31,610 nt of DNA from contig LUVW01000004.1 in the NCBI GenBank assembly GCA_001661515.1, positions 811,467 to 843,076 on the forward strand, read 5' to 3'. The DNA is from Capniomyces stellatus (Eukaryota; Kickxellomycota; Harpellomycetes; Harpellales; Legeriomycetaceae). Below, in pieces: positions 20,319 through 30,919 of this stretch. Numbering within the stretch: the first letter of the stretch is position 1; each line of letters starts with the position of its first letter. The position numbers were made by a program, and so were the translations under genes. Under the pieces are notes generated by a model, which saw nothing but the letters and a program-made list of their open reading frames with translations, made no database searches and was not told the origin of the DNA.

Positions 20319-21731
20319 ATGGCGAGACTACTTCTTGTGCTCCTAAACATACTGGGCATACAAGCAATATACAGGTGTAAGCATAACAAAAAAAAGTGGG
20401 CAAGCTGTGGGCCAGAGATGTATCAGGATATGGTATGCACAGCACAAGTGGGCGTAAAGGTGGAAGCATCGGATTTTGTTGGCTCAGGGCTGAGAAAAAA
20501 CTCAACTTTGGTGTTCAAGCCTATACCACTGAAGATAGGGGGCGTGTGGAACGATGGTGTTTTGGACAAGGTAGAGAAAGGCATCGAAAAGGTGCGCTCA
20601 GTTCATGAATTCAAGAGAATAACGGATCCTGCGACAAATCTGAGTTGGAGGTATAAAGTAACGGTAGTCACCGCGGACTTGAACTCGCTGCTGAGCAAAT
20701 CTATTGAAAAGCAAGTAGCTATGATACACAGCGCAATGAACAGATATAGTACGTACGAAGGGTTGCTGGAATGTAGCCAATACAAGATTTTTTTTAGAGC
20801 ATACCCAGAAGGATACATTATTCGTAAACCGCGCAATGCACCGATCGGCCGCACAACCGAAATACCGACAAAGGATACCAAAAAGGTGCTGGATATTGTC
20901 ATGAGAGAAAGGGATTTTGTGGGCAAATACAAGAACAGGGTGGTTGAAATTAGCAAAAGAAAACCGATGAGTTATACCAAAAGAACCAGCGCAAAAAGAA
21001 CCAGTGCAACCAAAAGCAGTGCAACCAAAAGCAGCAACGCAAAGTACCTCTTTAAAAGCACAAAAACTTCAAGGCAGGCGCAAAAAATGAATATAATGTC
21101 ACAAATTAAATCGTTTCTAGGGAAAACGCTGATAGAAAAAAGGCCATTTAAAACCGCAACCACTACAACAAGCCCCGTGACTATGATAAGCACATATAGC
21201 ACATCTAGCACATCTAGTACATCTAGTAAATCCAGTACATCTAGTGAAGTCACAAACACCATAACAGCGGCCAACAAACGGCAACCGCGAAACTGTTTAG
21301 ATATTTTAATAAAAAACTTAAAGTCAAAGCTATTTTATTCACCAACAAAAAGAAGCAGAACACTTGGGATTAACAAGTTAGCTACGGGTACTGCTACCAG
21401 TGCTGGACCAGCTGTTAGTAGAATGTCGAGTTATAATAAATTCATTATTCCGACTAGTACCGAATCTCAAGCTACTCGTACACCCACGGCAATAATACTT
21501 AACACTGCCCATACAGTGTCAACTGATGGTGCCAAAAAAAACAATACTCAAAACGACACAAGCTTACAGCCAATTAAACCAAAAAGCTTCAAAGAAAGGG
21601 TCAATGTTGTGCAGAACAGGCTAAAGTCGAAATTAAGCAAGCTAATATTTACAAGCCATGCTAGTAAATACAAGGTACCTGTAACGCCGGTTATTATGAC
21701 ACATCTATGCCTTTTTTTGATATTATTTTAA
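20319..21731 (+). CDS. Secreted basic Ser/Thr-rich protein, possible GPI anchor
   Basis: 470 aa from the ATG at 20319; the frame is open 28 codons further upstream but only from a TTG, and the ATG places a signal peptide at the very N-terminus (ARLLLVLLNILGIQA). The mature protein begins with three evenly spaced cysteines, C20-X9-C30-X9-C40, and a fourth at C152. These bound a globular-looking region of about 180 residues with N-glycosylation sequons (NST, NLS). After about residue 215 the chain is Lys/Ser/Thr-rich with short tandem repeats (KRTSA/TKSSA, then TSS units). The C-terminus has an apolar stretch after small residues (VPVTPVIMTHLCLFLILF), resembling a GPI-attachment signal. Together these suggest a cell-wall or surface protein. 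I do not recognise a family; no catalytic motif is apparent. Confidence 0.65.
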   Translation: MARLLLVLLNILGIQAIYRCKHNKKKWASCGPEMYQDMVCTAQVGVKVEASDFVGSGLRKNSTLVFKPIPLKIGGVWNDGVLDKVEKGIEKVRSVHEFKRITDPATNLSWRYKVTVVTADLNSLLSKSIEKQVAMIHSAMNRYSTYEGLLECSQYKIFFRAYPEGYIIRKPRNAPIGRTTEIPTKDTKKVLDIVMRERDFVGKYKNRVVEISKRKPMSYTKRTSAKRTSATKSSATKSSNAKYLFKSTKTSRQAQKMNIMSQIKSFLGKTLIEKRPFKTATTTTSPVTMISTYSTSSTSSTSSKSSTSSEVTNTITAANKRQPRNCLDILIKNLKSKLFYSPTKRSRTLGINKLATGTATSAGPAVSRMSSYNKFIIPTSTESQATRTPTAIILNTAHTVSTDGAKKNNTQNDTSLQPIKPKSFKERVNVVQNRLKSKLSKLIFTSHASKYKVPVTPVIMTHLCLFLILF

Positions 21732-21938
21732 TGTTTAGTAATGTTTGTGATAGTATTTGTTTGTTTTTGACACTAGAATTGTTTTTAATGTATTTGTGTT
21801 GGCTCGTATGAAATTTGGGTCAAATAGATATAATCAGAATTGTACTATTGATGCTGTAATAAAATTGGTAAAGTGAATAAAAGGAAGATAATCATGATTC
21901 AGGAGACCTCTGCCTCAAATGAATAACGCCAACATGCC
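21732..21938. other. 3' flank of the secreted Ser/Thr-rich protein
   Basis: AT-rich sequence with AATAAAA at about 21857 and GAATAAAAGG at about 21875, both possible cleavage/polyadenylation positioning elements. No coding potential is visible. Confidence 0.35.
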
Positions 21939-22286
21939 TTACAATAAAAAAAAATGAAATGTCAACATGGCGCTGGGCTTAATGAATCCATTCAAATGGG
22001 GGATATGGTCAGAGACTGGGTTTGAATATTTAAAACTATAGATCACCCATTGTGAAATACAATCAAGCAATGTAACTTGTAAATGGACTTGGACTGCAAA
22101 AAGTAGTGGAGAGGACAATTTAAAAAAAAGCACAAGTCGGAGTGGTTGAGAATAAGAGGAATTGATAAATAAAAACACGAGCAAAACGACGCTAAAAATA
22201 AAATAGCAGAGCTTGCTCTTGGTAGTGAATGTTGGGTGGCTTTGATTATGTGGACACAAAGCACTGTAATTATTAACTCGAGGCAT
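21939..22286 (-). CDS. Possible small membrane protein, uncertain
   Basis: A minus-strand ATG at 22286 opens 115 codons. Residues about 27-44 (LCYFIFSVVLLVFLFIN) form one strong membrane segment preceded by a Lys/Thr/His-containing N-terminus, as in a type II signal anchor. The rest is hydrophobic and His-rich without motifs. A TTTTTTGCAG acceptor-like site inside the frame raises the possibility of an intron, so the unspliced C-terminal half may be wrong. The minus strand here is T-rich, which favours chance hydrophobic frames, so confidence is low. Confidence 0.25.
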   Translation of the reverse strand: MPRVNNYSALCPHNQSHPTFTTKSKLCYFIFSVVLLVFLFINSSYSQPLRLVLFFKLSSPLLFAVQVHLQVTLLDCISQWVIYSFKYSNPVSDHIPHLNGFIKPSAMLTFHFFLL

Positions 22287-22294
22287 ATTTTCAA

Positions 22295-24060
22295 TGTGCT
22301 TGGAGCCTGTAAATTAGTAGTTGGTATATGCCCAAAAGATTCTTGACTTGTCCACTTTTGACACTTTTTACTTTTATGCTTTACATTACTTATTTTCTAC
22401 AAGAAAGCTTTCCTCATTATACATGAGGGAAGTTTGAGTTGGATTTAGTTAGATAAGGTTTATATTCAATGAGCAGTGTAATATGGCCCAAATAGAATAG
22501 GGAAACAGCTTGATATAGTGTTGAACTTGTCCATTAGTAAAGTGGCCAAATTGTACTTGTATTTAAGTGGTTTACTTAATGAAGTTAAATAAAAGAAAGC
22601 CTATCCAATTGCAGCAGAGGGCAGGAGCAATTCAAGACGGAGTGAAAGCCATAAAGAATAACAGATTATTAATGAGTTCAAGAATTTATAAGCTGAAAAC
22701 TTTAAGAAAAATAACGGCTGAATATGAAATTGTATTGAATGGATAAATAAAAAATAAACAAATTATAAAAAAAACGTAATAAAAGAAATAATGCTTGAAC
22801 AACAAAGTTGATTGTAATTGCAATAAAAGCAAGTAAAAAAAAGTTGTAGATAACACAATACCCGAGTGAAACCGTCATATTACAATGATAATTTATATGT
22901 TTTAAAAATAGAGCAAAACAACCAATATGAAAAAAGCAAGTTGAATTAATGTGATATAAAAAAATAATTAGGGTTTGGTAAATCGAAAATTGAATCAAAA
23001 AAAAAAAGTCAAACAATAATCACAATCACAAATAAAAAAATATAGCATTTTTTTTTTCTTCTCGAAAAACCAACACAATTAGTAAAAACACAATTATTGC
23101 AGACTGAACAAATAAAAAACTAGTAGGAGAATAAGAAAAAAAAGGGAGAAAGAGAAAAAAACAAAGAAAATCAGGGCAAAAAGGCCAAAAAAGTCAAAAA
23201 AAGGTAAAAATGACTAGACAAAAAAAAAGAAAATGGCTCAACAACCAACATAAGACGAATTATGTAATACAGGAAAATAGAGTGGCTATAGTAAAACAAA
23301 AAAGTATTTATTTAAAGAAAAGCATTGCATAAAAACATCGACAAAAAATAAATTTTGCAGCGAATATTGGATAAATGAGTGGAGGGGGAAGGGGGGAAGA
23401 TAGGAGGGGGGGGAAAAAAAAAAGAGAAAAAAGCAGAATGAAAAAAAATTGGATCAAAAAGAAAAACGAGTAACAAATGAAAAAGTAGTAAATGAAGTAA
23501 ATTGATAGTTTTATGGACATTTGAAAGAGGGAAAATAAGGTTGAGGGATTGTAAATCGGTAGTGAAATGGGCAGGTAAAAATGTTTGAGAAAAAGCAAAG
23601 TTAACCAAGTTTCTAAAATTTTCAAGTTTAAAGTTTGAACGCTTTTGTCAGGAAAAAGACGATAATAAAAACAATAAGACCAACAAGCACAGCCAGATAT
23701 AAATACATATATTTATGTTTAAAAGGTATACATAAAAAGAAAAGATAGACATAAACATATGAATAAGTAAGAAGGCAAATAAGAAAGAACAAGTTATACA
23801 TAATAAGACGGAATCGGCAAGAGAAACACAAGCGTATTGCTGATTAAGAAAGAAGAAAGACAACAACAAGTTGATAATAGAAAGGGCAAAGGGCAAGAAA
23901 GCGAAACAGAATAGGAGCGATAGAGAATTGAAAGAGAATTGATAGAACAGCAATAGGTATAAAGGTAGAGTCAAGTTAAAAAGTAGGCAAGAGGAGAAAA
24001 ACAAAAGGTAGAAAAAATAGAAATAGAGCAATATAAAAAAAAGAAGGAAAAGAAAAAGCC
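22295..24060. other. Purine-rich region upstream of the nucleotidyltransferase
   Basis: About 1.7 kb that becomes progressively A/G-rich on the plus strand, with many A runs and a G-rich patch (about 23378-23415). On the minus strand it is T/C-rich and yields several long hydrophobic frames (for example 24094-23648 and 23625-23308), which I treat as artefacts of that skew. It is presumably the promoter and 5' leader of the gene at 24061. Confidence 0.5.
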
Positions 24061-26478
24061 ATGGCAAATGTAGAGGAATGTAAAGAAATACCAAGGTTGA
24101 TAGAGGAGAATGAGGGAGGGGGTATTGTTAGAAGGAACGGTAGAAGAAGAAATGCAGGCAATGGTTTAATAAGAAAGGAGGAGGGGGGGAAAGAGGAGGG
24201 AAGGAGAAGAGCAGGAAGAAACAGAGCAAGTAATGGGGCAGAAAAGAGTGGGATAAAAGGAGAGGATAAAGTGAAAGCGGTGAATACAGAAGGTGGGGGC
24301 AAAAGGGAGAGGCAAAAGAAAAGGGAGGGAAGGGAAAAGAGAAAAGATAAAGGAGAGGGAGAAGGAGAGGGAGATAGCAAGACGATTAAGGGCAAAGGTA
24401 AAGGAAAAAGTAAAAGAAAAGGCAAAAACAATAACGCGAAAAGTAAGGAGAAGGGTAAAGGAGAGATAATTGAAAGGGTTGAAAAGGGCAGCAATGAAAG
24501 GAACAACAGTATAACGAGCGATAAGACAGAAGTAGAAGTAGAGATAGAGATAGAAGGGGAAGCAAAGGAAAACGAGGGTGATAAAGCAAGTAATAAAGCA
24601 AATGGTAAGGAGAGTAATAAGGAAAATAAAAAGAAGAGCAAAAAGGAAAAAGAGTTGAATTATGAAGAGTTCAAAGAGTTGGAGCTGATACTGTTGCATC
24701 TAAGAGAGCAGTTGAGAGCAAGCGAGGAAAGCGACATGAAGAAGCTGAGTTTTATAAGAAAGTTGGAGTGGATACTGAGGAAGGAGTATGTAGGAAAGGA
24801 GGTAAAAGTGAATGTGTTTGGGTCAACGGTAAACGGACTGGGGACATCGAGCAGCGACATTGACATATGCCTGACAACAGAGCATAAAGAGGTGGAGGAT
24901 GTGGTGGAGCTGAACGGGATTCTCCGCAAGTACGGCCTGAAGACGATGTGCATAGCAAAAGCGCGAGTTCCGCTGGTGAAGGTGTGGGACGGGGGACTGG
25001 GAGTGGCAGCAGACATAAACGTAAACAACACAATTGCGCTGTACAACACGCGGATGATCAAGACGTTTATTGACATTGACGGCCGTGTTCAACCGTTTCT
25101 TTTGGCCATCAAACACTGGTCTAAACAGCGCCAAATCAACGATGCCGGGTCTGGAGGCACACTGTCCCCTTACTCCTGGGTCAATCTCGGCCTTGTCTAC
25201 TTGCAGATGCAGCAGCCCCCCATCATCCCTGTTATCCACCCATACAAGGACCCTGCTATTGACGCCGGTCCCGCCGGTCCCCGAATCGTCGATCTCCAGT
25301 TCGATGATGACGTCACCGCTCTTTTTGGATTTGGAAACCCAAACAAAATGAATTTGGGTCAGCTGTTTTTTGGGTTTTTCAAGCATTTTGCAACTGAATT
25401 TGACTACCAAAACTCTGTTGTTTCCCTCAGACACGGCTCTTACTTTGACAAACGCCTCAAGGGCTGGCACCTTGGCAGACCCGCCCGCATCCTGTGCATC
25501 GAGGAGCCCTTTTCCACCTGGCTCAACCTTGCCCACTCTGCCAACCACATTGCTGTAGCCGGAATCCGTGCCGAGTTTGCCCGGGCGTACAACATTCTGC
25601 TCTCCCGCAAGCCTTTTGTGTCTATTTGGGACGCTTATAGACCCGCAAATTCCCCCCAAACCAACTCCAGTACTTTCCCCAATTCTACCCAGTCTTTCCC
25701 CCAATCTTACCAGCTGCTCAACCCCATCCCCAGTCTGTCTGTTTCTCCCAATTCCAAGATCTCTATTCTTGCCAACAGTATCTGCAACTGCCATATTCCT
25801 TCCACCACTCCAAACTACTCCAATTCTTACTGCCTCACCTGCCATTTGCCCAGCTGTTTCCTCAGCCCAATTTCTCCAGACTCCCTCCCAAACTCTACTT
25901 CCAAACCCCCCAACTTTCACCCCAATTTTCCCCCCAACTCCAATATTAAAAATCAACCTAGTAAAAATCCTAAAATCAAAATCAAAAACAAAACCAAAAC
26001 CAAAATTAATGACTTGGCTAAACCTCAAACTAAAAACCTTCTGCCAATCATCCATCCCTCCTCCTCACACTCATACTCTCCTTCCAACTTTTTTCCTACC
26101 AACTCCAATTCTAATCTCAACCTCAACCTCAACCTTAACACTGATACTGATACTGACATTGACACTGATACTGATGTCGACTACTTGGACTCCTGCTCTC
26201 TTGGTTCCATCGACTCTTCATCTGCTGCCTCTTTCATTCCCAAAACTATCCATTCTGTGCCATATTCTCACCACAGACTATCCAACGACTCCGCCTCCAC
26301 ATTTTCCAGCACCCCAACCTCCTCTCTAACATGCTCTTCTCAGCCCTGCCTTAGACCTTTAAGTCCTGATTTAACTCCCGAATTATGTTACAGTAAATCA
26401 CCCATCAATCAGCCCCATCTGTCTGATTTTGTTCCTTCTAGTTATACTCAAGTCCAAACCGGCGTTACCGACTTTTAG
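24061..26478 (+). CDS. Cid1/Trf4-type nucleotidyltransferase (poly(A)/poly(U) polymerase)
   Basis: Intronless 805-aa protein from an ATG in good context (AGCCATGG). Residues 1-200 are a Lys/Glu/Gly-rich, highly charged extension. The Pol-beta-like catalytic core follows at about 200-530. FGSTVNGLGTSSSDIDICL contains the G-S helical-turn motif and the first two metal ligands, D266 and D268. The third is D318 (AADINVNN). A PAP/25A-associated region follows (HWSKQRQIND..., SPYSWVNLGLVYLQ..., EEPFSTWLNLA). Such enzymes add non-templated A or U tails to RNA in cytoplasm or nucleus and feed RNA decay or translational control (family knowledge). The last ~270 residues are Ser/Pro/Asn-rich low complexity with a Thr-Asp repeat (about 26143-26178). 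Sequence alone does not decide A versus U preference. The coding strand switches from purine- to pyrimidine-rich near 25080. Confidence 0.85.
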   Translation: MANVEECKEIPRLIEENEGGGIVRRNGRRRNAGNGLIRKEEGGKEEGRRRAGRNRASNGAEKSGIKGEDKVKAVNTEGGGKRERQKKREGREKRKDKGEGEGEGDSKTIKGKGKGKSKRKGKNNNAKSKEKGKGEIIERVEKGSNERNNSITSDKTEVEVEIEIEGEAKENEGDKASNKANGKESNKENKKKSKKEKELNYEEFKELELILLHLREQLRASEESDMKKLSFIRKLEWILRKEYVGKEVKVNVFGSTVNGLGTSSSDIDICLTTEHKEVEDVVELNGILRKYGLKTMCIAKARVPLVKVWDGGLGVAADINVNNTIALYNTRMIKTFIDIDGRVQPFLLAIKHWSKQRQINDAGSGGTLSPYSWVNLGLVYLQMQQPPIIPVIHPYKDPAIDAGPAGPRIVDLQFDDDVTALFGFGNPNKMNLGQLFFGFFKHFATEFDYQNSVVSLRHGSYFDKRLKGWHLGRPARILCIEEPFSTWLNLAHSANHIAVAGIRAEFARAYNILLSRKPFVSIWDAYRPANSPQTNSSTFPNSTQSFPQSYQLLNPIPSLSVSPNSKISILANSICNCHIPSTTPNYSNSYCLTCHLPSCFLSPISPDSLPNSTSKPPNFHPNFPPNSNIKNQPSKNPKIKIKNKTKTKINDLAKPQTKNLLPIIHPSSSHSYSPSNFFPTNSNSNLNLNLNLNTDTDTDIDTDTDVDYLDSCSLGSIDSSSAASFIPKTIHSVPYSHHRLSNDSASTFSSTPTSSLTCSSQPCLRPLSPDLTPELCYSKSPINQPHLSDFVPSSYTQVQTGVTDF

Positions 26479-28264
26479 TTTCTTTTCTCTTTATTTACAC
26501 CATACGCCTTTTCTTTCTTTCTTTCTTTCTTTCTTTTAATTTTCTTTTGCTCTATTCTGTTTCTATTATTGTACCATTGTAATATTTCTGTACTTTGATA
26601 TTTAAAATTTCTTCACCACTAATCAACTCCTCCCAAAAAAAAAATTATCAATAAAACTAAACTACAAATACATTTATAAAACATAACACTGTCTTTTGCT
26701 CTGTTCTATTGCTAGTCCAGTATCCCTAATCTACATAATCTATTCGTCGTAAATATTAAACGCACGGGGCAAGTTAACGAGATATTTTGCAAAAATACTT
26801 GAAACCCTTGACTTCTACAATGTTTACTTGGCTGTTCCATACCATCACTCCCCACACCCCACCACTGAAACAAATATCTATATTTTGAATATTTCCAACT
26901 TCAACCCCAATATTATGTCCTTCAATTTTGCTTATCTACTTCATCGCGCTCTTTTTTCTTTGCTGAACATACAGACGCCTAGCCAAATGCGTTGTTTTTA
27001 GAGTATTGCTATTTGATGTTTCAAAGCTTTGCATCAATTCAATACACCACAAGTCACGTTTATGCTTAATTCATTCTGCCCCTTTCCCCCCCTCCACCTC
27101 CCTACTTTTTAAACTTACTCTTTCTGATGGCCAAGCAGGACTTTGTACGCTTAAATTATAAATTTACCCGTTCAGTATAAATGATCTTGTTTATACAAAA
27201 TACTTGTATTGAAATCAGGCCCAACGTAAGCATGTTTGTCAAACACTCATGAAAACAAAGTCTTGTGCACCCGTTTACTAATTTTATTCCTTAAAACCGC
27301 CCTTTAGCGCTTTTTTTTGTTTGGTACACTGCTTGAATACTAGCTCTCAAAAGTAACTGTAAAGATTCTCGTCAAATAATCAATCTATTTTTTTTTTGTT
27401 TCTTTTTTTTTATATAAAAGCCAAACCATACACATTTTTTTTAGGTTTCAACTCGAAACTTTTGGACTACCAAACAGCCAGCCTATGGATTTCGTTTGAT
27501 TGTTTTGGATAGTAACACTTTTGGGTCACAACAAAATAATCCAATATACCTAATTCCTCGCAATCGGAATCTTTGTAAATTCAAATTCCTCAACTGATTA
27601 AGGGGTAGTAATGCCAACTATGATCAATGTAGAGCAATTTTATTACATCGATAACATACAAGGCCTTGTAACAAATACCACTGAAATTGACGATGTTTGA
27701 AGCTAAGGGTCATTATTAGTATAGATGGCGCTTTATACCTTTAATCTTCTATAATGAGCTTATCGATTCTTTTTTTTTTGGTGATGTTTCTAAGTATCTT
27801 TAATCAAATCTGTAAAGCTACCTAATTTCTGTTTTAGCATCGATAAACACCTAATGATGTGACAAACAAACTACCAAACTCAAATATTATAACCTGGTCG
27901 TGTTGGTGCAACCGTCGCTATTCCCAAATGATACCCCTGCATCATACCCAAATAAACCAGTGTATGCAATGTATATTTTAAAGGCAGACCGAACTGATGT
28001 TTGGTCTAGACAAAGTAAGCCTGAAGGCTCTTTAAAATCTGGATTAACCATAAAAGTAACAACATCGATACTAATTATAACACCCGGTATAATACAAATA
28101 ACAAATTCAACAAATAACAACGTCTCTTATTTTATATAAATACGCAGAGCAAGAGTGTCTGTGACAGAATCTACATTGAAGACAACTTGGAATTCAGAAA
28201 TCGTTTAACCCGTTTTATTGGATCCACACTATCTGACCCACTGCTATACAATAAAGTATTTTAC
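26479..28264. other. Pyrimidine-rich 3' region, then intergenic
   Basis: T/C-rich for about 900 bases after the nucleotidyltransferase, with a TTTC microsatellite, then ordinary AT-rich sequence. Around 27887-28139 both strands carry 77-79-codon frames opposite each other (plus: PVYAMYILKADRTDVWSRQ). Neither has an ATG at its opening nor a recognisable motif; one may be a decayed exon. No gene is supported. Confidence 0.4.
26510..26536. repeat. TTTC microsatellite
   Basis: About six perfect TTTC units lie just downstream of the nucleotidyltransferase stop, within its likely 3' untranslated region. Confidence 0.9.
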
Positions 28265-28273
28265 TATAAAATA
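28265..28273 (+). promoter_or_regulatory. Possible TATA box of the MFS gene
   Basis: TATAAAATA occurs about 50 nt upstream of the ATG at 28316. It is a plausible core promoter element by position and sequence only. Confidence 0.4.
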
Positions 28274-28315
28274 TAATTCAACACAACACAATACTTTTTT
28301 ATCAACAGTTACAAT

Positions 28316-29959
28316 ATGGATCCTGCAGATAGAAGCGACAAGTTGGAGCTTTATGAAAAGCAAAATGCAACAATAAATGCAACTATCAAGCTTAGTGATG
28401 AGGAGGCTATCATTTACAAAAGATCGTTGAAAAAAATCGATAAGTCAATTTTGCCAATACTGGTATTGATTTATATTGGTTCACTAATGGACAGATCAAA
28501 TATCGGCGCTGCCTTAGTCAATGGCCTAAGAACCAACTTAAACCTGAGCAGTGTACAAGAAGCCAATGTCACTGCTGTATTTTATATATTCTACATCTTG
28601 TGCGAAATTCCATCAAACTATATTCTCAAGCGCACTAAACCAAGGGTCTGGTTTTCATTGATTGCAGTGCTGTGGTCTATTGCCTGCATGATTCAGGCCG
28701 TCGCACAAAACGCCGTCCAGTTTACAATATTCAGAGGACTTCTTGGTGTTGTTGAAGCAGGACTAACACCAGGAGTAGTTGCATACCTTGCTTATTGGTA
28801 CACTCGCGATGAAGTTGGTTATCGCATGTCGATATTCTTTACATCTCTTTCGATAGGCGGTTTAATTGGTGCGCCGCTAGCTGGTGCCTTAGCAAGTATA
28901 AAGGTAAAAATAAAAAAATGTGCTGGCATTAATTTCAAGTATATTAAAGCAATCGGGTTGCGGTGCCTAATTAAAACCTATGCTTCTTTTATACACATTT
29001 TTTTTTAAAAAAAGAACAAAAGCACAGAAAAGTGGTGATAAATCAATATGAATAACAATATTATTAATGATAATATATTTTTTATGTTGTAGAGCCCATT
29101 GGAACCTTACAAAATGATTTTTTTGGTTGAAGGCGGAATAACTCTGATTCTTGGAATAGCCTCCTACTTTTTTATTCACGACTACCCCGAAACTTCCAAG
29201 TTTTTATCAACAGAGGAAAAAGAACTAGTTGTGAGACTACTAAAGAACGACCAAGGGAACGCCTTAAAGTCAAAAGTCTCAGCAAAACAGATGATAACTG
29301 AACTTTTTGATTGGAAGATCTGGGTTTACTCGTTAATATTCTACTGCGTGGCTAATGGATACACGGTGGTAGCAATCTTTGCACCAACAATAATAAAAAC
29401 TTTTGGCTACAGTAGCATTTCCGCAACTTACATTTCTGGAATCCCAAATCTTTCTGGGTTGATAGGTGTTATAGTATCCGGGTTTATAGTAGGGAAGATG
29501 CCATATTGCGTGGTTCTAGGGATCTACCTGTCAGTATCAGCAATAGGGTACGGCGGGGCAGCGTTTGCCAGTGATGGTGTTGTCAGATTGGTATTCTTAA
29601 CAATATCTGGATTTGGAATATTTGCATGCTTACCCATCAGCTTGACGTGGATGTCTGTAAATCAAGGAGGAATTTCAAAAAGAATGATTGCCTCCGCTTT
29701 GGTTGTAATGGCAGGCAATCTTACCGGCGTCACAGCACCAACGTTATTTGTCAACAAATTTGCTCCAAAATTTACGAATGGCTATATTTATGTACTAGCT
29801 GTCATTGCCGTTGGATTGTTAGCTACCTTTGCACTGACAGCTTATTGCAACTCGGTCAACAAATATAGAGATGCCAACCCAGTTGATGTTTCGCATTTAA
29901 GCGAAGATGAACAGCGGGCAATGAACGACCAGCACCCAAATTTCAGATACAAACTTTAG
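28316..29959 (+). CDS. MFS permease, anion:cation symporter (Dal5/Tna1-like), two exons
   Basis: Proposed join 28316-28903 and 29093-29959 (484 aa), with donor GTAAAA, acceptor TTGTAG and phase 0 on both sides. The N-terminal cytoplasmic part is followed by about 12 membrane segments. GSLMDRSNIGAA after the first segment is the characteristic motif of the fungal ACS family, and RGLLGVVEAGLTPGVVAYL matches its fourth-fifth segment region. The cytosolic loop after segment 6 (HDYPETSKFLSTEEKELV) is also typical: the family usually has DFP/DYP-x-T-x-FL-x-x-EE. Members import anionic small molecules such as allantoate, ureidosuccinate, nicotinate, pantothenate or dipeptides across the plasma membrane with protons. 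The substrate cannot be read from sequence. The C-terminus is short and polar. No neighbouring pathway genes suggest the ligand. Confidence 0.9.
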
Positions 29960-30229
29960 CATATAATATCATACAACTAATATTGGCTTCTTGAACCAGT
30001 AATCTTTACAACAAGTGTATTTCCCAATAAACCAAGAATGTTTACCATTCAAATTATACAGTGTACAAAAATGGGAAAGCAATTTGCAATTTAATTTTCT
30101 GAATTTCTGCAACAAACACAAATAATTGACACGCACAAGAATTGAAAGCATCCAAATGCTAGTTTTGTACATATATATAAATATACTACCGTTCTCTTGC
30201 ATTATATCTGAGATTTCTAAAGATCGAGT
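29960..30229. other. Convergent intergenic region
   Basis: AT-rich gap between the MFS stop and the end of the minus-strand membrane gene. A 77-codon minus frame here (start TTG) has no features. A TATATATAAATATA stretch lies at 30171-30184. Confidence 0.35.
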
Positions 30230-30744
30230 CTAGATCTCTGCGTATCGAGTCACGTACTTGACAACAGGCTTCAATAAAAAAGCTGTCAAATACTGCTTCA
30301 TAAAAACTCCAGTACACTGTGCAAACTGAAGGGTAGTTGAAATCGGTTTAGATAGCATCAAGAATATTACTGTGTAATGATGGGTCTGAAGTAACGGTGC
30401 TGAAGGGAACCAAATAAACTTCATTTGGCCAGAATGAGTGCAGTATAGTATCACAGATACAAATGTGGTGATAATAAGCATTGATATTATTGTAAGCAAC
30501 AGTGATACTACCGACTGTTGGTCTAACCCGAGTATATTGAATATTTTACTTTTGACAAGTTTTTATTGTTAAAATCAAGTTCAGTAGACCATTAACGAAG
30601 TTAAAGCATTTTATATTGAGGTTCAATGGTATTCTGGTAGTTACCCTTTTTGTCAATGGTAGAATATGTATTTGCACTTGGTTGTGTGGTTAGAGTATTC
30701 GAGTTGCCGATAGTCAGACTTTGAGTGGGTAGATAGAGTGTGGT
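30230..30744 (-). CDS. 3' exons of a probable multi-pass membrane protein (partial)
   Basis: Terminal exon 30522-30230 is preceded by an intron 30644-30523 (GTAACT...GGGTTAG) and an upstream exon ending at 30645; the phase-1 join makes a Lys-Lys-Asp junction. The joined product has a polar loop (NSNTLTTQPSANTYSTIDKK), a strong membrane segment (SLLLTIISMLIITTFVSVIL), a short extracellular-type loop, a second segment (about TVIFLMLSKPISTTLQ) and a basic tail ending YVTRYAEI. This order would fit the last two helices of a 7TM receptor, but no diagnostic motif is present. The upstream exon frame is open from 30744 and could start at an acceptor after 30719. A phase-compatible donor (AAGTATAT) lies near 31059, so more exons probably lie to the right. 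The first exons are not resolved. Confidence 0.4.
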
Positions 30745-30857
30745 TTATAATTATGGGTCAAATCTTGGCAGAAACATGACAGTTGAGCTGTAGCTAAATA
30801 AACAAACGCCGTTGCCGTTAAGCTACTATAAAATGGGATGAGTGAGTGAAACAAATC

Positions 30858-30919
30858 GAGTAAATTGAGTAAATTGAGTAAATTAAGTATATTGAGTATA
30901 TTGTGTATATTGAGTGTTA
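30858..30919. repeat. 9-bp tandem repeat (GAGTAAATT-like)
   Basis: Three identical GAGTAAATT units are followed by AAGTATATT, GAGTATATT, GTGTATATT and a partial unit, about 6.5 copies in all. If the minus-strand membrane gene extends rightwards, the repeat sits in one of its introns. Confidence 0.85.

Noticed and set aside
23976..24699. Minus-strand hydrophobic frames of 177-221 codons resembling membrane proteins
   Set aside because: They are mirror images of A/G-rich coding and leader sequence; Leu/Phe/Ser-rich translation of T/C-rich DNA, without loops or charged residues expected of real transporters.
24823..26055. 410-codon open frame on the minus strand opposite the nucleotidyltransferase
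   Set aside because: The plus strand encodes an unmistakable catalytic core over the same bases; the antisense frame has no domain and reflects codon composition.
27887..28139. Opposed 77-79-codon frames upstream of the MFS gene
   Set aside because: Neither opens with ATG or shows a known motif, and they overlap fully on opposite strands; not enough for a gene call.
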